From the NCBI GenBank assembly GCA_036925085.1, contig JAUPFP010000003.1, forward strand, positions 2,967,001-3,031,000: a stretch of DNA of 64,000 bases, in the 5' to 3' direction. Under the pieces are notes generated by a model. That model was given only the letters and a program-made list of their open reading frames with translations. It made no database searches and was not told the DNA's origin. A program made the position numbers and the translations under genes. Source of the DNA: Brachycybe producta. Lineage: Eukaryota; Arthropoda; Diplopoda; Playtdesmida; Andrognathidae. Shown here piece after piece: positions 1 to 10,629 of this stretch. Numbering within the stretch: the stretch's first letter is position 1; each line of letters opens with the position of its first letter.

Positions 1-24
1 AGAAAGAAAAAACCAAACTAGAAT

Positions 25-103
25 GTGTTTTAGAAACTAGAAGGGTAGCATCAATCACTTAAGTTATATTTTCAGGTTTATATCTTTCAAAATAAGCTTT
101 TTT
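25..103 (+). repeat. Family A MITE, left arm
   Basis: Begins tgtgttttagaaactagaag and follows the family A arm as far as the cttttt block, where family K interrupts it. The family A interior (ttgacaaaaattaaaaaata) resumes at about 629, so the two pieces were once one copy. Confidence 0.75.
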
Positions 104-618
104 AGCGAAATTTCGTACGAAATAAATTTATTTACGAAATCCATTATTTTGACGTCATTTCCGGCTGATTTTCGTTACAACACAAATATTTCGTACGAAA
201 TGAGGCGCATTTCTTACCGAAATTATAAAATTATTTCGTAGTTGGATTTCGTAGAAACGAAATAAACGCACATGCGCAGAAAGGTTTAACGCTGTTTGAG
301 AAAGTTGAAAACGACGCCATTTTTCCACCGCTTCGATGGAAAACGACGTCGTTCTAAAAGGAATAAGCAACCTTACATGAAAGATTTCCGATTAAAGCAA
401 GAATATTAAGTGAAAAGAACAATAAAAATTAAAAAATCTACATTTAGTGGCGATTAATTAGTCAAAAATTACCACACAAATCGCCGTAAAAGATGAATGA
501 TTTCGTTTACGTTTTCGGGTTGCTTCGCTAACTACAATTACGAAATTGAAACGAAAACGAAATCACTTAATTTAAATATATAAATTTCGTGAAACTTAAT
601 TTCGTACGAAATTTCGCT
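104..618. mobile_element. Family K non-autonomous DNA element inserted in a family A copy
   Basis: The ends are perfect 20-bp inverted repeats, agcgaaatttcgtacgaaat at 104-123 and its complement at 599-618. The interior is rich in the palindrome TTTCGTACGAAA and holds a TGACGTCA at about 151. Family A sequence lies on both sides, so this element came in later. No coding capacity is visible. Confidence 0.75.
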
Positions 619-659
619 AAGTCCCTATTGACAAAAATTAAAAAATATTGTCAGCTTTA

Positions 660-1062
660 TTTAAGTGTCTCAATCGGTGGCCCAAGAGTCAATTTTAAGT
701 ATGAATTCCATGAGCGCCACTGCCCTCAACAAGAAAAACGGGAACTTCTTGAATCCTTGTGCTTTTTCAAAGTTTTTTTTGGAACTTCTGGAGCCAGTTG
801 AGCGTTCCTGAGGCCTTTTTTTTTTTAAAAAAACTTTCAGAGCATTTAAATATTTTTCGATTTTTGGGCCGTTTTTTGAAAAAAAAAGCCAAAGACTTAG
901 TTTTTTACCCATTTTTTTTCCCCAATTTTAGAAATTCTTCTTCTTCAAAAAAAGCATAATTGCAGTTGGTCCTAAGGATAAAGATTACGACTGGCATTTG
1001 GAGGCCACAAATTGAGAAACATTTGATTGATATTACTGCATAAACATCCGAGTCCCTACTAA
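660..1062. repeat. Family C repeat, diverged copy
   Basis: Shares ctcaatcggtggcccaagag with the 8663 and 9022 copies at its left end. At its right end it shares gccacaaattgagaaacatt followed by atattactgcataaacatcc. The middle is A/T-run rich and diverged. No gene. Confidence 0.65.
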
Positions 1063-1239
1063 TAAGCTAATACTGTATAACGACCTGTAACTTAATTATC
1101 GTGTTATTATTAGTGATACATTGCAAATATTGCAGACCGTTTTTGCTAACAATTATAATTTAGGAATGTGGCCAATTTTATTACACACTTTTCGGATGAA
1201 CTTTAGATGAATTCGAAATGTTTTATTTTTGAAAGATAT

Positions 1240-1330
1240 TAGTGATGGCCGATTTAGATTCGATATATCGATATTTTTAAAAAAATATCAAGTATCGTTG
1301 ATACTTTTTAAAATATCGAATATCGAAATG
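1240..1330. repeat. ATCGAT/ATATCG palindrome-rich segment
   Basis: Contains tcgatatatcgatattttta followed by near-complementary aaaatatcgaatatcga. It looks like a small decayed inverted repeat, with no other signal. Confidence 0.4.
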
Positions 1331-1349
1331 TTTAACTCAAGTTTCTATG

Positions 1350-1554
1350 ACAGCCAATTAGAAATCGGGACGAACTTCAGTTGGCTCCGCCCTTTTTATG
1401 ACAAACGCAACTTCTAATTGGTTGGTTATGTAGTCTGCCGTCACATGCTCCGCCCTTTTCAACGTCAGACTACATAACCAGCCAATTAGAACTTGCCAGT
1501 CGTCATAACAAACGCGGAGCCAACTGAAGTTTTGACCTATTTCTAACTGCCTGT
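1350..1554. mobile_element. Family B MITE
   Basis: A full-length palindromic copy of about 205 bp. The left end is acagccaattagaaatcggg, with cagttggctccgccc inside it, and the right end is tatttctaactgcctgt. The central CRE-like word is decayed to tgccgtcac. Confidence 0.8.
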
Positions 1555-1682
1555 TAAGTGATTGAATTACACTTCTAGTTTCTAAAAAAGAACATTGAAT
1601 TTCTGCTTATACTGTTGCTTTTACAAATGCGGAATTGACCAGAGTTCAATTTCATTTGCATATTAAGCAATGGCTGTGATAT

Positions 1683-1766
1683 AATAACGATAGTCTGTGA
1701 TTTTAACATACTTTGTAATAATAAGTATTATTACAAAGTATGTTAAAATCACAGACTATCGTTATT
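1683..1766. repeat. Perfect 41-bp inverted repeat with a 2-nt loop
   Basis: Positions 1683-1723 are exactly complementary to 1726-1766, leaving only AG (1724-1725) between the arms. No other copy of this arm was seen in the window. The arms do not match families A-L. See findings. Confidence 0.9.
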
Positions 1767-1849
1767 TAATCGTTATTTGGCAACGATTTTCAAGTCTAAA
1801 TTTTTCAAAATATATTTTCATGCACAACCGTTTCCAATGTTGTTCATAT

Positions 1850-1925
1850 TATGTTTTCCGTTTTTGCACCTGAAAGACAATATAATCAAGAGTTCGAGAA
1901 GGCCCCGTTTACACTTTTAAACAGT
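1850..1925 (-). repeat. Family A MITE, outer right arm fragment
   Basis: Carries the family A outer arm: ttttgcacctgaaagacaat, then aatcaagagttcgagaaggc and cccgtttacactt. The inner palindrome is missing here. Confidence 0.65.
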
Positions 1926-2007
1926 TTTTCAGTAAGCTAGCTCGAATATCAGTCAATTTCTTAAGAATTTCCCAATGTAACTTCCCTTATAGGAAAAAAT
2001 ACTTACA

Positions 2008-2583
2008 ACTAGGGACGGGACATTCGTATCCTCGAAACCCGTGAATCTTGAAAAATATTCGAGATTCGAAAACTCGAATCTTCGCGCTTTTTTTTCGTCT
2101 TTCGAATCCTAACCTTTAAAAAAAAAACTTAAAAACTTTGGTAAAATTTAAAAATGGGACATTCGAATCTTTGAATCCCGCGAATCTTGAAAAATATTCG
2201 AGATTCGAAAACTCGAATCTTCGCCGATTTTTTCGTCTTTCAAATCTTTCGAATCCCAACCTTAAAAAAACCTGTTAAAAACTATGGTAAAAATTAGTTT
2301 TAACTCCATTGACGTCCAATAGAAACGGTTAACTAACACAAAAAACCGGCAATTGTTGCAATTTCAGTGGTTATCCGGATCACCAATGGATCACCTAGTG
2401 GCCTGACCCTGAGTGAAGCCACACTGTGTTTTTTATTATTAATAATTTAATATTTAATATTATTTCATTTATTTGTATCTTCTTAATGAATAATATAGGA
2501 TTCTTATATTTGAAGGATTCGAGAGATTCGAGAACCTTTTAGGATTCGGATTCGAGAAAATTTAGGATTCGTCCCACCTCTAC
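2008..2583 (+). repeat. Family D element in a fucosyltransferase intron
   Basis: Starts gggacgggacattcgtatcc and ends ggattcgtcccacctctac. The first part of the unit is duplicated (about 2013-2100 and 2156-2250). The core ttgacgtccaatagaaacgg and the block before aataatttaatatttaat recur at 37497, 39262 and 46852. It ends about 40 bp before the acceptor of the GT10 exon and so lies in that gene's last intron. Confidence 0.75.
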
Positions 2584-2621
2584 TTGCAACCAAATAATAC
2601 GATTTTGTTTCATTTTTCCAG

Positions 2622-2985
2622 TAACGACGTATTACCAATCGTAATGGGCGCTCGAAGAGAAGACTACGAAAGAGCATCGCCACCCAATTCCTTCATTCAC
2701 GTCGAAGACTTTGATTCGCCTAAAGAACTAGCCGAATATTTGCACGTGTTGGACCGCAACGATACCTTGTACAACGAATACTTTCAGTGGAAGGGAAGTG
2801 GCGAATTTATCAATACGTATTTTTGGTGCAGAGTTTGTGCCATGCTTCACGATAGACCTTCACCGAAGGTTTACGAAGACATTAACATTTGGTGGCGAGG
2901 TCCTGGAACTTGCGTCAATAAAAGATGGGACGGAGCTCAATCGGACAATCGTGCTTCTCACGGATTTCGTATGAGGTTGTACTGA
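2622..2985 (+). CDS. Alpha-1,3-fucosyltransferase (GT10), last coding exon
   Basis: Encodes the C-terminal 120 residues of a glycosyltransferase family 10 enzyme, a type II Golgi membrane protein moving fucose from GDP-fucose to an acceptor glycan. The family's C-terminal signature is clear: PIVMGARREDYERASPPNSF, then IHVEDF, SPKELAEYL and LDRNDTLYNEYFQWK. After it come a Cys-containing FWCRVCAMLHD block and WWRGPGTCV, typical of invertebrate core (FucTA-like) enzymes. The exon begins after tttcatttttccag (AG at 2620-2621), its first base completing a split codon, and ends at a TGA at 2983-2985. The stem, membrane anchor and donor-binding N-terminal part lie upstream of the window. No AATAAA was seen before family A at 3222. 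Acceptor specificity cannot be read from this exon. Confidence 0.93.
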
Positions 2986-3221
2986 TTTCGTAACGACCAC
3001 AACGATGTTGTCGTTAACGAGAAAAAAAAAAGTACCGATTTTCGAGAGAGAAAGTCTTGTCTGTCTCCGTACTGCCAACAAACATTCCTCATATCCCGTT
3101 TGATACTTCAGGATGCAACTGTAAGGACTGGTGTGGCATCACGAGAGAAAAGTGAAGCAAACCAAATTGAGAAATCATAATTTGGTTGGAATGTTTTTTT
3201 TTTGACTTTCGAACTTTTAAT

Positions 3222-3515
3222 TATTCTGTCTTTTAGAAGAGCAAAATTAAAAGAAACTAGAAAGTTATTTAGAGACTAGAAAGGTAGCTCAATCACTTTC
3301 GGGTTTAAAATAAACTTTTTTTTAGACGAAAATTAAAAAAAATGTCGCATAAAAAGTTCATTTTGAAAGATATCAACATGAAAATATCCTTAAGTGATTG
3401 AGCTACCCCTTCTAGTTTCTAAAAACACTTTCAAGTTTCTCTTCATTTTGCACCTGTACCGACAGAATAATGAAGAGTTCGAGAGGCCCCGTTTACACGT
3501 TAAAACCACGCCAAG
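3222..3515. mobile_element. Family A MITE, full length
   Basis: A palindrome of about 290 bp. The left arm runs from the outer ctgtcttttagaagagcaaa through agactagaaaggtagctc. The right arm holds aagtgattgagctacccctt, ctagtttct and gagttcgagaggccccgttt. It lies 240 bp downstream of the GT10 stop codon. Confidence 0.85.
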
Positions 3516-3749
3516 TACGAAGTTTTGTTGTACAAAAAACAACTTTCCATTATTTTCAATATTGGAATTGATTTTCTAGTCTGCATATCGTCACAAGTTT
3601 GTCAAGATAATCAAAGATTTCGAGAGCATAATATATAATGATAATAATAATGGTATTATTTTTCGTTCTTGTTGAAAACATGAATTTTTGTCTAAGGCCC
3701 TTTTCTGTAGGGCCCGGCCCACCTCACTGTCCACTACTAAGGCCCTTGG

Positions 3750-3830
3750 CCAAAGCCGTAACTAGGGAAAGGCGAGCGAGGCACCTTCCTCGGGCGCAAA
3801 GCTCAGTTAGCTAGTTATGGCTTTTCTCTG
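3750..3830. repeat. Small inverted repeat
   Basis: ggccaaagccgtaactag near the left end is complementary to ctagttatggctttt at the right. It resembles a MITE of about 80 bp. Confidence 0.5.
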
Positions 3831-3844
3831 TGGCACAAGGAAAA

Positions 3845-3982
3845 CGTTTCGACTGCAAAATGAAGTCGGGTTGTCGCCAAAACAGGCCACTTTGGCCTCT
3901 TGTGGACCACATTCTAACCATCGCAGTGGACTCGAAAGTGGTCGGTTTGGGCGACAACCCCGACTTCATTCTGCAGTTCGAA
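3845..3982. mobile_element. Palindromic MITE, about 50-bp arms
   Basis: ttcgactgcaaaatgaagtc, gggttgtcgcc and cactttgg on the left are matched in reverse complement by cgaaagtgg, gggcgacaaccccgacttca and ttctgcagttcga on the right. Open frames across it come from this symmetry. Related words occur at 63755-63800. Confidence 0.8.
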
Positions 3983-4204
3983 AAGTGGGCCCAGGTGCTA
4001 AATATACGGGCCTAAAGTAAGTCGGTAAGGGATTGGGATCGGTCGACTCAACCTGAGAATTACATTCCATAATTGTGTCCAGTGATAAAACTAATGAATC
4101 GAAAATATGAAGATACAATGTATTGTATGTATATATAGAGGTAGCTCAACAAAGAGCTATTACCAATAAAGTATGGAGCATTTTATGACATAGTTGAATG
4201 CAGT

Positions 4205-4218
4205 CAATAGATGGCGCC
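4205..4218 (+). promoter_or_regulatory. CTCF-like core motif
   Basis: tcaatagatggcgc matches the AGATGGCGC core of bilaterian CTCF sites and the extended CAATAGATGGCGC form found elsewhere in this window. Confidence 0.35.
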
Positions 4219-4295
4219 ACTTCTACATAAATATTTGTAAAGCAAACCTTGTGTAATATGTTTGGTAAAACCGGCCATGTTCGTTTGTCACCTCA

Positions 4296-4442
4296 CAGCT
4301 TCTAATTGGCTAGTTATGAAGTCTGACGTCACATGCTCCGCCCTTTTCAACGTCAGACTACATAACCAGCCAATTAGACGTTGCCAGTCGTCATAACAAG
4401 GGCGGAGCCAACTGAAGTTTTCACTTAATTCTAACAACCTGT
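4296..4442. mobile_element. Family B MITE, left end truncated
   Basis: Contains cttctaattggctagttatg, a central tgacgtcacatgctccgccc, and a right arm ending aattctaacaacctgt. The outer left arm is absent. Confidence 0.75.
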
Positions 4443-4534
4443 GTCCAAATGGACTATTCTGGATCTGATATAAATCTGCTCTTACTCTATATTGAGACGT
4501 CATTGCAGAAAGCAATGACGTCATTGTGCATTTC

Positions 4535-4640
4535 TTTAATTTTATTGGGGTCTATGGGATCAATAGAAAAATGATACTAGCGCTCTTTGTGGAGTTTTTT
4601 CAAAATAATTTTACGATGTAGCCTCTTTAAAAGCTCATTC
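4535..4640 (+). repeat. Family F terminal fragment
   Basis: tctatgggatcaatagaaaa, tagcgctctttgtggag and cgatgtagcctctt match the right end of the family F copies at 35095 and 51636. Confidence 0.7.
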
Positions 4641-4792
4641 ACTCAACGTCATTTTTCTCTAACATGGAATTGAGCTACCTCTATGTATTTATTATAGAAA
4701 ACACTACTCCCCAATAATTTTTACTGGTCAGTTCATAAAGAGAATGGTCCGTGGTCAAGTTCTTCTATAAAAATAGTTATTCCATTGCCCAG

Positions 4793-5023
4793 ACTAGCAT
4801 TAACCCATTAGAATTTTTCATAGCGCATGCGCATTGCCGTCCATCGATTTCTATAGGAAAGTATTGCAGATTTGCGCTAGCAGCGCCATCTATTGATCAC
4901 CAATGAAACCTGTCGATGAGACGTTCACGTAGGGGTAGTTTTCACTTGTCATCCCTTTCCTATATAAAACGATGGACGGCAATGCGCATGCGCTATGAAA
5001 AATTCTAATGGGCTAATGCTAGT
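4793..5023. mobile_element. Family G MITE
   Basis: Near-complementary arms of about 65 bp: actagcattaacccattaga with catagcgcatgcgcattgcc on the left, mirrored by ggcaatgcgcatgcgctatg with tctaatgggctaatgctagt on the right. The spacer holds gcgccatctattga at 4883-4896, a CTCF-like word on the minus strand. Confidence 0.85.
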
Positions 5024-5528
5024 ATTGTCCAGTCACTCTAGTCAAAAAAAATATCATGATTTTAATTAATTATGTGTATTACAGGTCAATTTTGCACATT
5101 TTTAGCAGATTTTTTTAATCGCATTATGTAGAAGGTTCTCTGAGCCCCTTATAATTCATGGGCCACGGGGGGCCCCATCTTACAAGTTACACCTCAATAC
5201 AAACATTTGTATAAAGAAAACGCGTTCTCTTTGTTTTTGTTTTGAGTTTTAAATGTATTTTTCTTCTCTCTAAATATAGAGTTAAAAGTTGTTAATTTTT
5301 ATCATTTTGTTGTTCAAATTGTAAAATCTATATATTTATTATGTTTGCGTATCAATAGTGATCAATTTTTTTCTTCTTCTTCTTCTCGAGTGTGTTTTTT
5401 TAATTGTTAAAAAGCAATTATTGCAGGTATCGCATGCTAGTTGGTGCATCGGATAATCAATTTTGCTATCCGCTGATAACCGGATATACAATTTTATTTT
5501 TCTGAAAAATACTTGTATAAATTGCAAG

Positions 5529-5543
5529 GTAGATGGCGCCTGC
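5529..5543 (+). promoter_or_regulatory. CTCF-like core motif
   Basis: gtagatggcgcctgc contains AGATGGCGC. It lies outside any recognised MITE. Confidence 0.3.
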
Positions 5544-5602
5544 AATCTCCATAGGTGGCAAACTACACTCGCCGCCAGTTGAAATCGAATGCAGTCTTTT
5601 AG

Positions 5603-5702
5603 ACAGGCAATTAGAAAACGGGATAAACAGACGTTGGCTCTGCCCTTTTTACGGCGAACGCAACTTCTAATTGGTTGGTTATGTAGTCTGACGTCACATG
5701 CT
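5603..5702 (+). repeat. Family B MITE, left arm only
   Basis: acaggcaattagaaaacggg followed by the usual arm, ending at the central ctgacgtcacatg. The right arm is missing and unrelated sequence follows. Confidence 0.75.
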
Positions 5703-5794
5703 TTTTCTGCGCGCCATCGCTGCCAATGATTTTGATTTCGCCGCCGCCGCCGATGATTTCATTTTCCTAGTCGGCTCCCACCTTTATATCTGAA

Positions 5795-6070
5795 GAGCAA
5801 AACTATCAAACTTGTTTTAGAAACTAGAAGGGTAGCTCAATCACTTAAGCGTATTTTCAAGTTGATATCTTTCAAAATTAACTTTTTATAGGCAAAAATT
5901 TCGTCATTATCAAACTGACATAAAAAGTTTATTTTAAAAGATATTAACTTGAAAACACGCTGAAGTGATTGAGCTACCCTTCTAGTCTCTAAAACACGTT
6001 CAAGTTTCTCTTAATTTTGCATCCGAAAGACAGAATAATCAGAATTCGAGAACCGTTAACAATTTAAAAG
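5795..6070. mobile_element. Family A MITE, full length
   Basis: ttagaaactagaagggtagc at about 5817 and agtgattgagctacccttct at about 5962 are the inner arms. The outer arms carry agagcaaaact and aagacagaataatcagaatt. Confidence 0.85.
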
Positions 6071-6124
6071 CAACTTACGCAAAAAAACTAAAATAAAACA
6101 TATATGACGAACAATTATTTTAAT

Positions 6125-6680
6125 GAAGTTCATTTTTGGCGCCAAATTTTTCATTTACCTTAAAACAGACGACGCCGTCGAGAAGTGTTTGATATACTTT
6201 TTTTTTACATTTACGAGCGCAACTAACAACTTGGTAGCGCGATAGAAATATAGTTTCGCAAAAACTTTGATAAATTTCACATTTTCATTCTTTTTTACAT
6301 AAAAAAATCGAGAAAAACAAGAAGTTAACAAAGAAAAGTGTCCGAAGTTGAAAGTTAACTTGCCTCCATGTTGTGACGTCACATCACTGTTGCCAACTAC
6401 TCAGCTTTTCATTATTTGTAGTACAGTCAATAGATTTGACTGACAATAAACCAAAGCTTATGACGTCAGCGGGGTTGAGAAAATATAGAATTATATGAAT
6501 TTATATCATTATGTTTGACTCAAAAAGTGTAATAACAAAATAATGCAAAAATCAATTTGTTTCGATTGTTGTAAACGTTTGATATCATCCCTTATCTATT
6601 ATATTAAATGTTACAATCCTAAATTTCTTTTGTCAACCCCTTGTACGTCACAAGTTTAATTTTATGGTAAAGCAACTATA
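6125..6680 (-). repeat. Family J CRE-rich repeat
   Basis: Shares several blocks in inverted orientation with 25840-26380: ggcgccaaa with aaacagacgacgccgtcg, ccatgttgtgacgtcac, tgacgtcagcggggttg and gtcaaccccttgtacgtcac. The two copies are diverged. The coding potential is not convincing. Confidence 0.55.
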
Positions 6681-8215
6681 AATAATTGTTTTTATAAAAT
6701 TAAGTTTGTCTGTTATTTGAATATATTTTTAGCTTTCTAAAGAAATTATTTTTTATAATTTTCTTCAATGAGAATTGATCATATTTATAAAGAAAATTAT
6801 TTTAATAGAAACAATTTGTTTTTGCGTAGCTGGCAACAGCGACAACCTTTAAAATATCGATAAACGTCTACATACTGAAGCGTTTTATTTTACACTCAAT
6901 GACATCTCGTCACATACAATACGTCAAATAATTGAAGTATAAAAGGTGTACGAAAATGGCACCTATAATATAATAAAGGGTAAAATCGCCATATTCATCA
7001 ACCTCTTCGTTTACATAATGCTTCAATTTTGCAAGAAAAAATGATAGCGCATGCCTTTCATTAAAAACTGTAACACACAATGACTTTACGTCACGTTTAT
7101 GATTATCTTTTTTGACATAAGATAACTAATATGGCGTATGTTACTAATTTACTACGTTGAATTACACGAAAATAGCCGCCATATTGGAATAACCTTTTTT
7201 CATTAATTTATCTTCCGACCTGACGTCAGATTTATACAAATTTAAAGCAACACTATACCGCTAAAGATAAATCGATGTATAACGGACTGTGCTAATTGTA
7301 ACAAATTTATTCATCCATATGACGTCACATCAATTTTACGTCACCATGTTGATTAAAAATAACGATAAAAAATGCACAATAAAATTACGTCATGACCTTT
7401 CTGATTATTGAATTCATTTACGTAAAAAATTTTTCCACATCACATGGTTGATAAACGTCATTGTAGAAATTGAAGCGGAGTTTTTTTTTTAGAGCGTGCC
7501 TTCCTTGACGTATTTATAATATCCAGACATACATAAGTCATAATAAAATCTCGTGAAATCTCGCGAGAAACACTTGGCAAACTCGAGCGATCTATAATTT
7601 TTTTTTATTCCTCTCTCCGTTGAAGAACAATAAAAAGGCCGTTTTCCTCAGGTAGGAGCTGAATTTTTTTATGTTTTTTCTTACTTATTTACATTTTAAA
7701 CAAATCTAAAACGTTTCATTACTAATTGTTAATACTATAACATCATTCATATATAGTATATTCAGTAAAAAAACATTATTTTTCATCTAAAAATTAGAAA
7801 TTACTTTGTATAAATGGAAACACAGATGAAGAAAAAAAAATCCATTGGTTATTTTCAATGGCCGACATGACAGTTAAAAAATTTCCTCATCTTTTTTTTC
7901 TGCATTTTATACCAAAAACAATTCATTCTTTTCTGACCGGAAACGATAGATATATCGTAACTACATTAATATGCAAGAATTTTTTGGAAACTTTAAACCT
8001 GCGTTTTTCATTTTAAAAAAGCGCTTTTAAAAAAAAAAACAACTAGAAAGCGGCTCGCGAGCCATTTTTTTTAAAAAAGTCTTTTTTTTAAAATAATTTT
8101 CTTTCTATTACGTCATCGTTAAACAAAAGATATTTCTTTGCTCGTGCAAGCGGTTTGTGTGCACGTTAAGAAACGATGACGTCACCATTGTTTCTATGTG
8201 AGGTGCATTGAACTG
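6681..8215. other. Unassigned AT-rich stretch with many CGTCA words
   Basis: No coding exon was recognised. CRE-like words recur: cgtcacata near 6907, ctgacgtcag near 7220, atgacgtcaca near 7319, acgtcatga near 7388 and gatgacgtcacc near 8176. Between them are A/T runs. Confidence 0.5.
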
Positions 8216-8217
8216 AC

Positions 8218-8370
8218 AAAGAGGAGGGAGGAGGAGGATAGGGGGGAAGGTGGTGGGATAGGAGGAAAGGGGTGGTGGTGGGTGGAGAGACGTTGAGTGA
8301 CCTTCAGGAAGATTTCGAGGGAATTTTTTTTTTTTGAAAGGTGGGTGGTGAGGGGGTGGGTGGATGGGAA
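8218..8370 (+). repeat. G-rich purine tract
   Basis: Dense gaggaggaggatagggggg and ggtggtgggtgg runs on the + strand could form G-quadruplexes. This is low-complexity sequence, not coding. Confidence 0.7.
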
Positions 8371-8662
8371 GATTTCGAGTTTGATGACTTTTAATAGTGA
8401 TGGTTAGTCAACTTTTGGCACGCGAGCCAATTGATTCTCAACATCATTTTGGCTCCGCGAAAGAGAGAATGCGCGCGTTGAGAAAAGATGAAAACGTGTG
8501 ACGTAGTTTTTCTTTTGTATTATTCGTAAGCCGCTGAGCACGTGCCGCGTGGTTGTCTCTCTCACTCGATGTAAACAAAAGAAAAATGTGTTGCGTTGGT
8601 GTAGAGAGAGTTGATTTTTGAATGAAAAGGGGGGTGGAAGGAAGTTGTGCATTTATAATTAA

Positions 8663-8985
8663 TAGAGCTCGGATTTTTATGCAAATATCAAAGCAAAATG
8701 TTTCTCAATTTGTGGCCCAAGAGCCAATTGCGAAGTAACCAATCTCCTATTTAGAAGAATCAATCAACAATTGAGGTTTTATTTTTCAAATCAAAAACAC
8801 TGCTTAGAGGCTAGAATTTTCAAGTTGACAACTGATAGTAACTAGACATTTTAGCCTCTAACCAGCCCTTTATGATTAGAAAGAAAAAAAAAAGCATAAT
8901 GTTGATGATTATTACTTCACAATTGGCATTTGTAACCACAAATTGACAAACATTTTGCTTTGATATTTTCATTAAAATCCGAACC
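8663..8985. mobile_element. Family C MITE
   Basis: Starts gagctcggatttttatgcaa and ends in the complement (tttgatattttcattaaaat, then ccgaac). Inside are tgtggcccaagagccaattg and a second inverted pair, tagaggctagaatttt/tagcctctaaccag. A nearly identical copy follows at 9022. Confidence 0.8.
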
Positions 8986-9021
8986 CTATTTATGATGATG
9001 CATTTTTATGAAACAATTATT

Positions 9022-9332
9022 AGGACTCGGATTTTTATACAAATATCAAAGCAAAATGTTTCTCAATATGTGGCCCAAGAGCCAATTGCGAAGTAACCAA
9101 TCTCTCCCTTTAGAAGACCAATCAACAATTATAAATTTTTCAATGAAAAAACATTTAGTTAGAGGCTAGTACTCTAGTTGACAACTGATAGTAAACAGAC
9201 ATTTAGCCTCTAACCAGCGTTTTTGAATAGATTAAGCAATAATTGCAGTTGTTCTAATGAGATAATTACTTCACAATTGGGCCACAAATTGTGAAACATT
9301 TCCTTTTGATATTTGCATAAAAATCAGAACGT
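9022..9332. mobile_element. Family C MITE, second copy
   Basis: Starts ggactcggatttttatacaa and ends tttgatatttgcataaaaat. It has the same internal inverted repeat as the 8663 copy and lies 36 bp after it in the same orientation, so a tandem duplication is possible. Confidence 0.8.
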
Positions 9333-9818
9333 TGATAATTAAGTCCAAAAATGGACTCTTCTTTCATTCAACCCTTTTAATTTTACGGTTTTTACCCTCC
9401 ATTCCTTCCCTCTCTTTATAAGAAGAGTCCAAGTTTTACTCTTGTTTTTTGAGGTCATTGACAGGAGACATAATAATGAAAGGAAGGAAGGAAGGAGGGG
9501 GGGGGGGGGAGAAACTTTAAAGAGAAGCAATTCCGCAGTGTGATAAGCTCCGCCTCCTCACACAGTTTGAAGAAGACGTAGTTAAGTTTTAATTGGCTCC
9601 TTACACTTCGAATTATGTTCTCATTGTTTTTTTTTAAATTTTAATGGAGCTGTATTAAGCTCCGCCCCAATCTTAGTGTTTGTAATGGAGGGGACCAATA
9701 AACTAATCCCGTTTGATGCTGCTTATAATGAAGCTGTAATTGGCTCCTCCCACTTCCAATTACGGCTAATGAAACAATTTTTAAACTTCTCATTGGGTTT
9801 AAAGAAGCTGTATTAAGC

Positions 9819-9993
9819 ACAAGCATGTAAAGACAGGGAGAAGCAGACGTTTGCTCCGCCCTTTTATAAGCGTCAGACCAAATATCAAGCAATTAGAAAT
9901 TGAAAAGGGCGGAGCATATGAGGTCAGACCACATAACAAACCAATTAAAAGTTGCCAGTCCTCATAAAAGGGGCGGAACAAACGTTTGCGTGT
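9819..9993. mobile_element. Family B-related MITE at a shared target site
   Basis: The arms include gcagacgtttgctccgccct and its mirror ggggcggaacaaacgtttgc. It is flanked by GTATTAAGC at 9810-9818 and again at 9994-10002. Confidence 0.75.
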
Positions 9994-10002
9994 GTATTAA
10001 GC

Positions 10003-10208
10003 ACAGGCAATTAGAAATCGGGACAAACAAAAGTTGGCTCCGCCCTTGTTATGAAGACTGGCAACTTCTAATTTGTTTGTTGTGTGGTTCGTCGTTGAAA
10101 AGGGCGGAGCATGTGACGTCAGACTACATAACCAACCAATTAGAAGTTGCGGTCGTCATAAAAAGGGGCGGAGCCGACTTCTGTTTGTCCCGATTTCTAA
10201 TTGCCTGT
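10003..10208. mobile_element. Family B MITE, full length, with 9-bp target duplication
   Basis: acaggcaattagaaatcggg at the left and cccgatttctaattgcctgt at the right, with tgtgacgtcagac in the centre. It is flanked by GTATTAAGC at 9994-10002 and 10209-10217. A 9-bp duplication fits Mutator-like (MULE) transposition, which is an inference because no transposase is present. Confidence 0.88.
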
Positions 10209-10419
10209 GTATTAAGCTCCTCAGCATTATTGTTCGTAATGGAGGAGCCAATAAACCAATCCTGTTTGTGTGTTACTTATATTGTGAGCTGTAATTGGCT
10301 CCTCCCACTTTCAATTACGTCGAAGAAAAATCCTCCAATGGAGAAGCCGTTTTAAATTCATGAATCATGATTTAACAAAAACCAATTAAAAAGCTTTTTA
10401 AAAGCAACTTACGACAAGA

Positions 10420-10615
10420 ATTTGAAACTTATTTGAAACTAGAAGAGTAAACGAACACGAAAATGTAATTTACACAATGATTATAATCTTTAAAAATAAA
10501 CTTTTTACTGTAATTTTTGGAAACCGTAAAATTGTTATAAAAAGTTTTATTTTTTTTAAAGATATTATAGAAAAATTATCTATTCATCTTAGTTTACTGT
10601 TCTAGTTTCTAAAAA
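10420..10615. repeat. Family A-related MITE, diverged
   Basis: ttgaaactagaagagtaaac at the left and agtttactgttctagtttct at the right form a palindrome resembling family A. The interior differs (aaataaactttttactgtaa). Confidence 0.65.
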
Positions 10616-10629
10616 AATAAACAAAAGAT

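Larger units (their letters stand above)
9535..10350 (+). repeat. Family L tandem units of about 150 bp
   Basis: Units near 9540-9650, 9651-9818 and 10209-10350 share gataagctccgcc or tattaagctcc, attggctcc(t) and caattacg blocks. A further decayed unit lies near 10850-10950. Two family B MITEs interrupt the array at the word GTATTAAGC. Confidence 0.65.

Noticed and set aside
3817-4020. Two overlapping + strand frames of 61-67 codons
   Set aside because: They span the 3845-3982 palindromic MITE. The open frames follow from its symmetric GC-rich arms, and no domain is present.
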